Of a DNA stretch of 6,316 nucleotides, positions 1 to 6,316 are shown one piece after another. Position 1 is the first letter of the stretch. Each line of letters begins with the position of its first letter. A program made the translations under genes and the position numbers. Source of the stretch: an uncultured bacterium. Lineage in GTDB: Bacteria; Verrucomicrobiota; Lentisphaeria; Victivallales; UBA1829. The notes below the pieces were generated by a model that was not told the DNA's origin, did not search any database, and saw only the letters and a list, made by a program, of their open reading frames with translations. The stretch is from contig URNE01000147.1 of assembly GCA_900549045.1 (NCBI GenBank), positions 1 to 6,316 of the forward strand, written 5' to 3'.

Positions 1-3
1 TTG

Positions 4-12
4 TGTTATAAT
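4..12 (+). promoter_or_regulatory. Extended -10 promoter of the LacI-family gene
   Basis: A perfect TATAAT hexamer at 7-12 is preceded by TG and one spacer base (TG at 4-5), which is the extended -10 pattern of housekeeping sigma-70 promoters. Transcription would start near position 19, giving a leader of about 25 bases before the ATG at 44. The -35 region would fall outside the window, but extended -10 promoters depend less on it. I see no palindromic operator overlapping it in the few bases available. The match and position are seen directly; promoter activity is inferred. Confidence 0.6.
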
Positions 13-31
13 TCAAAGAAACAGAAACATC

Positions 32-37
32 AGGGGA
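32..37 (+). promoter_or_regulatory. Ribosome binding site of the LacI-family gene
   Basis: AGGGGA at 32-37 lies 6 bases before the ATG at 44 and supports that start. Another ATG at 37-39 is in a different frame and overlaps the Shine-Dalgarno sequence itself, so it is not the start. Confidence 0.6.
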
Positions 38-43
38 TGGAAG

Positions 44-1039
44 ATGACTCTTTGCAGGAAACCGAGAAATCTGAATGACCTTGCCGGACAGCTGAATGTC
101 ACGGCGGCAACGGTCTCGCTGGCTCTGCGGAATTCGCCGCTGCTTTCGGCCGAGGTGGGCGAACGGATTCGGCGTACGGCGGCGGAATCGGGTTTTTCGC
201 CGCGCTCCTATACCCGCCGGGCAAAAGAGAAAACAGCTGTGAAGCCGGTGACCGGGACGGTTATGCTTCTGATGAACGATCATGGCGAGGAAGACCCCGT
301 GCGGGATGGCGTCATGCCGATTGTTTCGCAGGGGCTGAGCCGTTACGGGATTGAGCACCGGTATGTGAACCTGAGCCGGCTGCTGGAAGAGCCGGAACGG
401 CTTTCGGAGTTCCGGGCGATTGTTTTCTGCAACGATCTTCAGGGGTTTCAGCTGCCGGAAAAGTTCCCCGGGGTTCAGGTTTTCGGCTGGGACCCGCGCG
501 GGGAGGCGCTTGACCGGATTACCGCGAACGACGATGAAATAGTCTCTCTTGCCGTCGGGCGGCTTCGCCGAGCCGGGGTGACCCGCGCGGCGGTGGTCTG
601 GCAGCGGAACATGGTGCAGATTCCCGATCATCCGCGAATCTCTCTTTTTCTGAGCCGGATGAAAGCGTTTGGAATTCAGGCGGAACCGATGCCGTTCGAC
701 CGTGAAGCCCCGGATTTCACGGAGCGCATGAGAAATCTGATTGAGTCGGGCGATGAAAGAATCGGTTTTTTCGGATTCAACGCTCTTTGCGGCGTGAAGC
801 TCTGCTGTGCGCTGGAGAGCTTGGGATTGCTGCGGAAATATTCGCCGGACCGCGTGGTGGTTTGCGATAAATCGCTGATGCTGAGGGGGTTTTTCCCATG
901 TCCGGTGATGATTGATCTGAATCTGTCCGTCATGGCGGAACGTGCGGTGGAAATGCTGGTATGGCGGCTTGCGAATCCGGAGGCTCCGGGCGTTCTGATG
1001 CTCCAGAGCCCGAAACTGCTGGATCCCCAAACCGAATAA
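44..1039 (+). CDS. LacI-family transcriptional regulator
   Basis: This 331-residue protein has the normal LacI-family size and two-part layout, and should bind DNA as a dimer under control of a small ligand, typically a sugar. The N-terminal helix-turn-helix covers about residues 9-28, with the family-like stretch VTAATVSLALRN (19-30) holding the recognition helix, followed by the third helix to about residue 50. The sensor domain (about 70-331) is of the periplasmic-binding type: strand TVMLLMND (72-79), the ITANDDE segment at 159-165 in place of the usual VDN motif, GFFGFNAL (241-248) at the usual FASND position, and a typical end running from PVMID to PKLL (287-325). The hinge (about 52-62, SPRSYTRRAKE) is Arg-rich and lacks the usual Leu that inserts into the operator minor groove. 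Promoter and ribosome binding site are visible just upstream. The ligand and target genes cannot be told from the sequence; the gene beside it is a decayed prepilin-like gene and the next operon converges on it. Confidence 0.9.
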   Translation: MTLCRKPRNLNDLAGQLNVTAATVSLALRNSPLLSAEVGERIRRTAAESGFSPRSYTRRAKEKTAVKPVTGTVMLLMNDHGEEDPVRDGVMPIVSQGLSRYGIEHRYVNLSRLLEEPERLSEFRAIVFCNDLQGFQLPEKFPGVQVFGWDPRGEALDRITANDDEIVSLAVGRLRRAGVTRAAVVWQRNMVQIPDHPRISLFLSRMKAFGIQAEPMPFDREAPDFTERMRNLIESGDERIGFFGFNALCGVKLCCALESLGLLRKYSPDRVVVCDKSLMLRGFFPCPVMIDLNLSVMAERAVEMLVWRLANPEAPGVLMLQSPKLLDPQTE

Positions 1040-1440
1040 ATTTAAAATAATCGTAATTGCGATCATCGCGATCCTTGCCGGCATGCTTCTTCCAGCCCTG
1101 AATTCGGCGCGGGAGAAGGCGCGAGGAAGCACGGCGGCGGTCAATCTGCAGCATTCCGCGCTGGGACGCTTCAGCGTTGGGCGAATGACGGGAGCATCTA
1201 TCACAACACCGGGAAAATGAAGATGGCATCGTCTACACTCCTTGTCGGGGATTCATTCGCGCTTTCGATGAACTGCGGCGTGGCGAACTGGCGTCCGAAG
1301 CGGAACGGGAGCGAACAGAATGCACTGTTCCTGCGCCACTCCGGACGGGGCGGACTCGGATATGCGGACGGGTATGCCGTCGAGCTTTCCATTCCGCTGG
1401 CGGAGCAGTACGGTCCGTGGAGGAACCGCGGCCGCCGCAT
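1035..1440 (+). pseudogene. Decayed prepilin-type H-X9-DG protein (head and tail only)
   Basis: This stretch between the regulator and the convergent enzyme gene has no intact gene but recognisable pieces of one. From about 1038 (frame of codon 1050-1052) it reads KFK then IVIAIIAILAGMLLPAL, the transmembrane helix of a type IV pilin/pseudopilin leader, followed by NSAREKARGST; this frame stops at 1218-1220. The start codon and the G-F-T-L-I-E processing site are missing. Another frame picks up at about 1166 with TLQRWANDGSIYHNTGK and continues through SSTLLVGDSF, NGSEQNALFLRHSG and GYADGYA. His at 1337-1339 and Asp-Gly at 1367-1372 are exactly nine residues apart, the H-X9-DG signature of prepilin-type proteins common in Lentisphaerae and Planctomycetes. 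Family members usually exceed 200 residues, so roughly half, the middle, is gone. The tail frame has no stop before it enters the end of the debranching gene. I infer a frameshift near 1160-1170, an internal deletion and a lost stop codon; an assembly error is the main alternative. Confidence 0.75.
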
Positions 1441-4400
1441 CAGCGGTGCAGGAGCTTCCAGACACGGTAGTATTCGGTCATGCCCCATGCCTGGGCGTCG
1501 CAGCCGCGCTGGGTGTGCGGATAGTCGCCGTCCAGAATTTCGGCAAGCTGGCCGACGCAGCCGTTGCGCATGATCATTTCGCACGAAGAGAGCAGTGACC
1601 GCGCGACCGCCGCGCCCGTTTTTTCGTACATCATCGCGTAGGCCTCGCAGTACGACGGGAAGGGCCAGGTCCATGCGGTTCCGTTGTGGTAGGCGAGCTT
1701 GCGGCGTGTATCCTCATCGCCCTCGTAACGGCCCCAGTAGGGATGCGACGGGTCGTTGAGGAGATTGCCGTTCGTGCCGCGGACGGGGAGCGGATAACGC
1801 GTCGGCTTGTCCGCAAGACTTCGGATTGCTCCGGGGATCAGCAGGCAGGCGGCGGTGTCCAGGATGGAGCGGCCGAGCTCCTTGTCGTCGATCGCGCCGA
1901 GGGTGATTGCAAAGATCTGGTTCGGGCGTATGTGGTCGTCCTTGACCGCCTTCGCCGCCGGCGTTCCGGCGGAGCAGTGCAGACAGTCGGAGAGATATTT
2001 GCCGTCGTCCGAAAGGAAGAGGGTGCGGATGGAGGCGCGGACTTTTTCCGCAAGCGTTTTCCAGCGTTCCGGAGTTGCGGAGACGGTCGAGAGGAATCGG
2101 AGCGCGGCGAACCAGAGGGCCTGGATTTCGACCGGGTAGCCCTCGCGCGGCGTTCCGGCGGGGTAATTCGTATCCATCCAGGTGAAGTGCGGCGGGCTGA
2201 AGACAAGTCCGGAGGCGGGGTCGGTTTTGATGCCGTTCGGAGTTCCGGCGATGAGGCTGGCGGCGATTTCCTCGAGCTTGTCGAGAATGGTTTTGCCGGG
2301 GCGGACTTCGGTTTTGAGGAAGTCGTTGGAGCGTTCGGCCTTGCAGAGGTCTTCAACGGCGGTGAAAAGCCAAAGCTGAGCGTCGCTCGTGTCGCGGTTG
2401 CCGACGGTGTCGCCGTGGATGATGTTCGGGATCGTGCCCTGTTCGGCAAACATGGCGAACTGGCGGATGATGGCTTTGACGTCGTTGCGGAATTCGCGTG
2501 CGGCAATGAGTCCGCGCGCGGCAATGAGCGTGTCGCGTCCCCAGTCGAGGAACCACGGATAGCCGGCGATGACGGTTTTGAGATCGCCGCGTTTGACGAC
2601 GAATGCGCGCATGGCGTCGAGCATGTTCGTTTCGATGCCGGAGTCCGTTGCGGCGCGGAAGTCGGCGGACGTGACTTTGACGGGGGAGAGCGCATCGGGT
2701 TCGGCGCCGGTCAGAATGGAGGCCGCGATCTGCACGGAGCCGCCGCCCGTCAGATTGATTTCAAAATATCCGGGGCTGTACACGTCGGAGTAGGGATCAA
2801 GCCCGCGCGCCGCTTCGTTTGGCTGCCAGAGCATGTAGTTCCATTCGGCGGCGGGAACGAAGCGTCCGGAACTTGCGGTCAGGGTCAGAGTGCGGCCGGG
2901 AGCGGGGGTGAAGTCGAATCCGCGTTCGCGGAAGTTCACCTTGCCGGGCCAGACGGATTCCAGCCCGTTCGCCTTGGTCGAATAATGGAAGTTGCGGTCC
3001 TCGACGTCGGGGCGGACGATGAGTTTCACCGGATTCTCCGGCTCCAGATATTCGTGTCCGTGCGTATCGCGGCGCAGGAACGAAACCCTGGTCTGGTTTT
3101 TGCCTGCGACCATTTCGATTTTTAGGCTGATATCCGTGTAAAGTCCGTTTCCGGTCGGGACATGATAGTTCCAGATGCAGCTTCCGTCCGCCGCGCGTTC
3201 AAAGTTGCGGAGACAGACGAGCGACACCTCCTGTGTCCGCGCGTGGTGAAGTACCCAGACGCGCAGACGGCGGAACATGATGTGGCGGTCCTCCGGGTGA
3301 TCCGGGCTGAGGTTTGCGAGCATGACGGCGTCGTAGCGCGAGGAAACGTCCGGCTGGTCGAGACGCAGATGCATGAGCGCGCCGCGTCCGTTTGCCTGTA
3401 TGCAGGAGAGCGGGGCATATTTGCGGATGTAGTCATGCGAGTAGCTGAGCGCGGTCGCGAGAATGTCGGGCGCAAGCAGCAGGAGATGTCCCTCCGACCG
3501 CTGCACTTTCCCTCCGGAGAACGCGGAGAAACGGATGACGGCGCGTTTGTGCGGCAGCTCCTGCGTCTGCGGATAGAAGATTGCGAAGTGGCGTCCCCGC
3601 GCGTCGACAAGACTGTTGTGCTCCTGCGGATTTCCGTTTTCGATGTTCAGGGAAGCGCGGAAGCGGAAGGGAGCGACGGCGAGGATGAATTTGCCGGGCG
3701 GAACCATTACTTTCCGGTGCGCATCCTCCGGCCAGCGCCAGGGAACATACGGATGATCCTTGAGATCCGGCTGGAGCGTTTTGAGGTATGCTTCCGGAGA
3801 TTCGAGGAGCGCTTTCGCCGCGGCGTTCTGGTCGTCGTCGGGCTGAAGGACGACGGATCGGCGGAGGAACGCAATGCATTTGAGCGCCATTGCCTGCGCC
3901 TCCTGGACTTCGCTCTTGGAGAATCTGTCGAATATTTTCGCACTGGCTTCGCGGATGCGGAGAAGGTCCCGGGGCTCGCCGGAGAGACAGAGCGCTTCGC
4001 CCGGGGCGAGTTTGAGCTGAAACCGCATTGTGCCGACAGGTTTGACGGCGACGGCCCGGGCGGAGATCAGATCATAAGCCGCAAGTCCGCAGGCTCCGGC
4101 GTCGTCGGCGTTCCACTGGATGAGCGCCGGATGTTCGCAGTCGAGATTGACCGCGCAGAGAACGGTTCCGTTTCCGGAAGCGCCGGTGCGGCGGAAGACC
4201 ACCGCGTTCGGCGAGCCGGAGTTGAGGAACGTCATGCTTGCGCCGTTGTGGAACGCGGGAACGGTCAGCAGCAGGGTGTTGAGTTTGCCGATGAATTCGA
4301 CAAGGTTCGGCGTAGCGCCCCAGGAGAGTCCGCACGATTCATGAACGTCGATTTTCTCTTTTGCGAACCATTCGACGCCGTTCGCGAATCCGAATGCGCC

Positions 4401-5723
4401 GTTGACGGAAGCGAGCGCGGAGAGTGCGGTGCGCATCCGTGCGTAATTTTCGGAGACGGCGGCCAGACGGGAGTTGTCGTGAGTCTCCGCGTAGTGAACC
4501 ATGAGACCGTTTCCGTTGGATTCGCGCCACGCGTAGTTCAGGTATCCTTCGATCTGCTCTTTGGAATAGTTCTGGAACAGTTCGGAATAGGCCCAGTTCA
4601 TGTTGGCGTAATCGAGCAGACGGGTGGTGACCGCCGGATCGCCGCCGAGCCCCTCAAGCAGGAAGATGATGTCGGGAAACTGTTCGCGCACGCGTGCGAT
4701 GATGTACTCCCACGCGGGAACGGGGATCATATAGCCGGCGTCGCAGCGGAAACCGTCCACGCCGCGCCGGCACCAGATGATGAAGACGTCTGCAATATAT
4801 TTCCAAAGATCTTTTTTGGAGTAATCAAGCTCGGTGAGGTCTTCCCAGACCGTGCCCCAGGCGCCGGGGGAGACGATGGTTCCGTCGTCGCGGCGTTTGA
4901 GCCATTCGGGGTGGATTTCATGGATTTTTGACGCCCAGCCCGTGTGGTTGACCGCGATGTCGATGAAGAGTTTGCCGTTTTTGCTGTGAACCGCGTCGAC
5001 GAGTTCGAGGAACTGTTCCAGCGGAGTCGCGGTCTTGTCGAATTCGGCGAGTTCGGGATTGACCGCGGTGAAGTCGAGCGAAGCGTAGGGACTGCCGAAG
5101 CGTCCCATGCGCCCGTATACGGTCGGCGTGGGGTTGACGGGCAGCAGATGCAGGATGCGGCACTTCATGCGGTCGAAGATGTGATCAAGTTCGCGGATCA
5201 GCGCGCGGAACGTTCCGGAAGAGGGGATGACGGTGTAGTTCTCGTGGTCGAGTTCATTTTCCGCCATTGCGCGGAACGGACGGATCGAGCGGTCGGTGGA
5301 AGCGAGTGTTTTGTTTTCACCGAACTGGCGGATGAATGCGCAGTAGATGGAATTGGCGCAGCAGTAGGGCGCGGGGGAGACGTTGACATGGACGTTCTGT
5401 CCGTCGGGCCACAGTTCTGTGGTGGAATCGGCGGGAATGAAATAAGCTTTTGCCTCGAAGTGTCCGGTTTCGACGAGTGCGAGGCGGATGGTGAATTCGC
5501 CGTTTCCGAGATCGGTCATGGGAATGTCGTGCCAGTCCTGTCCGGGAGAGGCGAGACCGCGGTCGACGACGGAGATCGTTTCGGCGCGGCGGACGGCGGC
5601 GTTGCCGAGGTTGGTGCGGAGAAATGCGCGTCCCGCGCCAGCGGTTTTGAGCGTGACCTGAAAGACGTCGCCGGTATAGAGCAGCCGATGGATTCCGGGG
5701 GCGGGAGTCTGAATTGGTGTCAT
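1440..5723 (-). CDS. Bifunctional glycogen debranching enzyme (GH13-GH133 fusion)
   Basis: This 1427-residue protein has the architecture of the eukaryotic glycogen debranching enzyme: a 4-alpha-glucanotransferase-type half, then an amylo-alpha-1,6-glucosidase half. Residues 1-115 look like a beta-sandwich glucan-binding domain (LGNGEFTIRL at 72-81). The GH13 barrel spans about 120-500 with all four motifs: DIAVNH (255-260), GFRCD (324-328, nucleophile D328), LLEG (355-358, acid/base E357) and THD (414-416, stabiliser D416). A beta domain and helical linker follow to about 660, then a beta-rich region typical of debranching enzymes (about 660-1010). The GH133 alpha-barrel (about 1030-1425) shows WFLDWGRDT (1057-1065), TWMD (1181-1184), PVEIQALW (1197-1204), RPNQ (1266-1269) and YHNGTAW (1345-1351). 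No signal peptide is seen, so it should be cytoplasmic and remodel glycogen or imported maltodextrin. The ATG has AGGAA 7 bases upstream and lies 14 bp after the lipoprotein stop, indicating one transcript. Both catalytic halves look intact. The exact split of transferase versus hydrolase activity in the GH13 half is inferred. Confidence 0.9.
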   Translation of the reverse strand: MTPIQTPAPGIHRLLYTGDVFQVTLKTAGAGRAFLRTNLGNAAVRRAETISVVDRGLASPGQDWHDIPMTDLGNGEFTIRLALVETGHFEAKAYFIPADSTTELWPDGQNVHVNVSPAPYCCANSIYCAFIRQFGENKTLASTDRSIRPFRAMAENELDHENYTVIPSSGTFRALIRELDHIFDRMKCRILHLLPVNPTPTVYGRMGRFGSPYASLDFTAVNPELAEFDKTATPLEQFLELVDAVHSKNGKLFIDIAVNHTGWASKIHEIHPEWLKRRDDGTIVSPGAWGTVWEDLTELDYSKKDLWKYIADVFIIWCRRGVDGFRCDAGYMIPVPAWEYIIARVREQFPDIIFLLEGLGGDPAVTTRLLDYANMNWAYSELFQNYSKEQIEGYLNYAWRESNGNGLMVHYAETHDNSRLAAVSENYARMRTALSALASVNGAFGFANGVEWFAKEKIDVHESCGLSWGATPNLVEFIGKLNTLLLTVPAFHNGASMTFLNSGSPNAVVFRRTGASGNGTVLCAVNLDCEHPALIQWNADDAGACGLAAYDLISARAVAVKPVGTMRFQLKLAPGEALCLSGEPRDLLRIREASAKIFDRFSKSEVQEAQAMALKCIAFLRRSVVLQPDDDQNAAAKALLESPEAYLKTLQPDLKDHPYVPWRWPEDAHRKVMVPPGKFILAVAPFRFRASLNIENGNPQEHNSLVDARGRHFAIFYPQTQELPHKRAVIRFSAFSGGKVQRSEGHLLLLAPDILATALSYSHDYIRKYAPLSCIQANGRGALMHLRLDQPDVSSRYDAVMLANLSPDHPEDRHIMFRRLRVWVLHHARTQEVSLVCLRNFERAADGSCIWNYHVPTGNGLYTDISLKIEMVAGKNQTRVSFLRRDTHGHEYLEPENPVKLIVRPDVEDRNFHYSTKANGLESVWPGKVNFRERGFDFTPAPGRTLTLTASSGRFVPAAEWNYMLWQPNEAARGLDPYSDVYSPGYFEINLTGGGSVQIAASILTGAEPDALSPVKVTSADFRAATDSGIETNMLDAMRAFVVKRGDLKTVIAGYPWFLDWGRDTLIAARGLIAAREFRNDVKAIIRQFAMFAEQGTIPNIIHGDTVGNRDTSDAQLWLFTAVEDLCKAERSNDFLKTEVRPGKTILDKLEEIAASLIAGTPNGIKTDPASGLVFSPPHFTWMDTNYPAGTPREGYPVEIQALWFAALRFLSTVSATPERWKTLAEKVRASIRTLFLSDDGKYLSDCLHCSAGTPAAKAVKDDHIRPNQIFAITLGAIDDKELGRSILDTAACLLIPGAIRSLADKPTRYPLPVRGTNGNLLNDPSHPYWGRYEGDEDTRRKLAYHNGTAWTWPFPSYCEAYAMMYEKTGAAVARSLLSSCEMIMRNGCVGQLAEILDGDYPHTQRGCDAQAWGMTEYYRVWKLLHR

Positions 5724-5730
5724 GATTTCA

Positions 5731-5735
5731 TTCCT
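5731..5735 (-). promoter_or_regulatory. Ribosome binding site of the debranching enzyme gene
   Basis: On the minus strand AGGAA lies 7 bases before the ATG at 5723-5721. It sits entirely inside the 14-bp gap after the lipoprotein stop codon (5740-5738). It fixes the start of the enzyme and shows that the gap holds a ribosome binding site but no room for a separate promoter. Confidence 0.7.
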
Positions 5736-5737
5736 GT

Positions 5738-6277
5738 TCAGCGGATTTCGATTTCAATGGGCAGACTCTGCGCGGAGACGGACTGGAGATCCAGTTCGCC
5801 CTTCACGGCGTACCGTCCGGGCTTTTCGATGGTCCGGAGGAAGAGCAGCGGCACATCGACAAGCACCGCGTTGTTCGGCGCGAGTTCAAGCGGGTATCGC
5901 GGAACGGAATTTTTCAGCATGACGCGCTCGGAGACTTTCCATTGTTCCTTTGGAATATCCTTTGCCGAACCGCGCACGGGACACGGCGCATAGAGCACGC
6001 GGATATTTTCCTGTTCGTGCATTTTCCATTCATGGATGGCGAGCTGGTTCGCGCCCGCGTTTTTGACGGAGAACCGCAGCACCGGATTCGTTTCCGATCT
6101 CCGGTATTCGCCTTTTGTCGAGATGATGGAGAGATCAAGCGTATAGTTTTTGAGCTTCCGGTAGACTCTTTCCCCGCGGTTTTCCTTTTTGTCTTCGGAT
6201 GAGCATCCGGCGAAGATGATTGCGAAGAGCAGACACGCCAGTATGCGGCAGATTCTTTTTATTTGCGGCTCATGCAT
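5738..6277 (-). CDS. Small lipoprotein of unknown function
   Basis: This 179-residue protein begins with a lipoprotein signal: positive residues (K7, R8, R11), a hydrophobic stretch at about 12-22 and the lipobox F-A-G-C ending at Cys25, the expected lipidated residue. Ser at mature positions +2 and +3 argues against the classical inner-membrane retention signal, so it may reach the outer membrane. A charged linker (SSEDKKENRGE) follows. The rest is rich in alternating hydrophobic strands, such as VLRFSVKNAG and LELAPNNAVLVDV, and looks like a single immunoglobulin-like beta-sandwich domain of about 140 residues; I do not recognise its family. It is the first gene in the window part of a minus-strand operon, and its stop is 14 bp before the debranching enzyme start. 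The ATG at 6277-6275 is supported by AGGAA 8 bases upstream; a second ATG at 6273-6271 is out of frame. A role in glucan sensing, uptake or envelope attachment would be a guess from location alone. Confidence 0.8.
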   Translation of the reverse strand: MHEPQIKRICRILACLLFAIIFAGCSSEDKKENRGERVYRKLKNYTLDLSIISTKGEYRRSETNPVLRFSVKNAGANQLAIHEWKMHEQENIRVLYAPCPVRGSAKDIPKEQWKVSERVMLKNSVPRYPLELAPNNAVLVDVPLLFLRTIEKPGRYAVKGELDLQSVSAQSLPIEIEIR

Positions 6278-6285
6278 GAGATAAA

Positions 6286-6290
6286 TTCCT
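6286..6290 (-). promoter_or_regulatory. Ribosome binding site of the lipoprotein gene
   Basis: On the minus strand AGGAA (part of GAAAGGAATTT) lies 8 bases before the ATG at 6277-6275. It is the same core as the one before the debranching enzyme, and it selects this ATG over the overlapping out-of-frame ATG four bases further on. Confidence 0.65.
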
Positions 6291-6293
6291 TTC

Positions 6294-6316
6294 AGATAAT
6301 TTTTGTTTTAATATAT
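6294..6316 (-). promoter_or_regulatory. AT-rich stretch, possible -10 region of the lipoprotein-debranching operon
   Basis: The last bases of the window are strikingly AT-rich compared with the surrounding GC-rich DNA. On the minus strand TATATT at 6315-6310 resembles a -10 hexamer and would start transcription roughly 25 bases before the lipoprotein ATG. The -35 region and any operator lie beyond the window edge, so this is only a candidate. Confidence 0.3.

Noticed and set aside
1059..1069. Short palindrome GCGAT-C-ATCGC after the LacI gene
   Set aside because: It has a one-base loop, no T-run, and is explained by the repeated Ile/Ala codons of the prepilin helix.
930..1229. Minus-strand ORFs overlapping the LacI gene and pseudogene (676-933, 930-1229, 1201-1674)
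   Set aside because: They have no family resemblance and no ribosome binding site that I could see, and they lie opposite sequence already explained by the LacI gene, the prepilin remnant or the debranching enzyme.
1435..1446. Hairpin CCGC-ATCA-GCGG over the debranching gene stop codon as a terminator
   Set aside because: The stem is only four perfect pairs and no T-run follows on either strand, so it does not meet the pattern of a rho-independent terminator.
1217..1573. Plus-strand ORF starting at ATG 1217 as an independent small gene
   Set aside because: Its first part is the tail of a prepilin-type protein, with clear family-like sequence continuing upstream of the ATG in the same frame. 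Its last part is antisense to the debranching enzyme. It is better read as part of the pseudogene.
1838..2695. Minus-strand ORF of 285 codons inside the debranching gene
   Set aside because: It is a shifted frame within the much longer enzyme gene, with a Ser/Arg/Pro/Thr-rich composition typical of out-of-frame GC-rich DNA.
1686..5993. Nearly continuous plus-strand open frame (1686-3125, 3162-4931, 4944-5993) opposite the debranching gene
   Set aside because: It is in exact codon register with the minus-strand gene, so an antisense stop arises only where that gene uses TTA, CTA or TCA. In this GC-rich gene those codons are almost absent (one CTA at 3125-3123, one TCA at 4931-4929). The translations are low-complexity, rich in Gly, Val, Arg, Asp and Glu, and resemble no protein family.

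Overview
The window is GC-rich apart from its two AT-rich ends and looks chromosomal. It probably comes from a bacterium of the Lentisphaerae/Victivallis group or a related PVC (Planctomycetes-Verrucomicrobia-Chlamydiae) lineage. The main clue is the remnant of a prepilin-type protein carrying an exact H-X9-DG signature; such proteins occur in large families in these bacteria, often beside LacI-type regulators. This assignment is inferred from protein style, not from a database match.

Layout: (1) Positions 1-43 hold an extended -10 promoter and a ribosome binding site for a LacI-family regulator at 44-1039 (+). (2) About 1035-1440 (+) holds no intact gene. It carries the broken head and tail of a prepilin-like H-X9-DG protein, with the leader, the middle and the reading frame damaged. 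(3) Positions 1440-5723 (-) encode a 1427-residue glycogen debranching enzyme. It joins a GH13 (alpha-amylase/4-alpha-glucanotransferase type) half to a GH133 (amylo-alpha-1,6-glucosidase) half, the same order as in the eukaryotic debranching enzyme. (4) Positions 5738-6277 (-) encode a small lipoprotein of unknown function, 14 bp upstream of the debranching gene and probably in one operon with it. Its promoter must lie at or beyond the right edge.

How they fit together: the debranching enzyme has no signal peptide, so it should act in the cytoplasm on glycogen or on imported branched maltodextrins, moving short glucan chains and then hydrolysing the alpha-1,6 branch stub. The lipoprotein is predicted to sit in the cell envelope; its link to glucan metabolism rests only on co-transcription. 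The LacI regulator converges on the operon and is separated from it by the decayed gene, so its local target is unclear and may lie to the left of the window.

The long plus-strand reading frames opposite the debranching gene are codon-usage shadows. I found no tRNA, rRNA, CRISPR array, insertion sequence or convincing rho-independent terminator. The most noteworthy items are the GH13-GH133 fusion, the lipoprotein coupled to it, and the scrambled prepilin remnant at the convergent junction.
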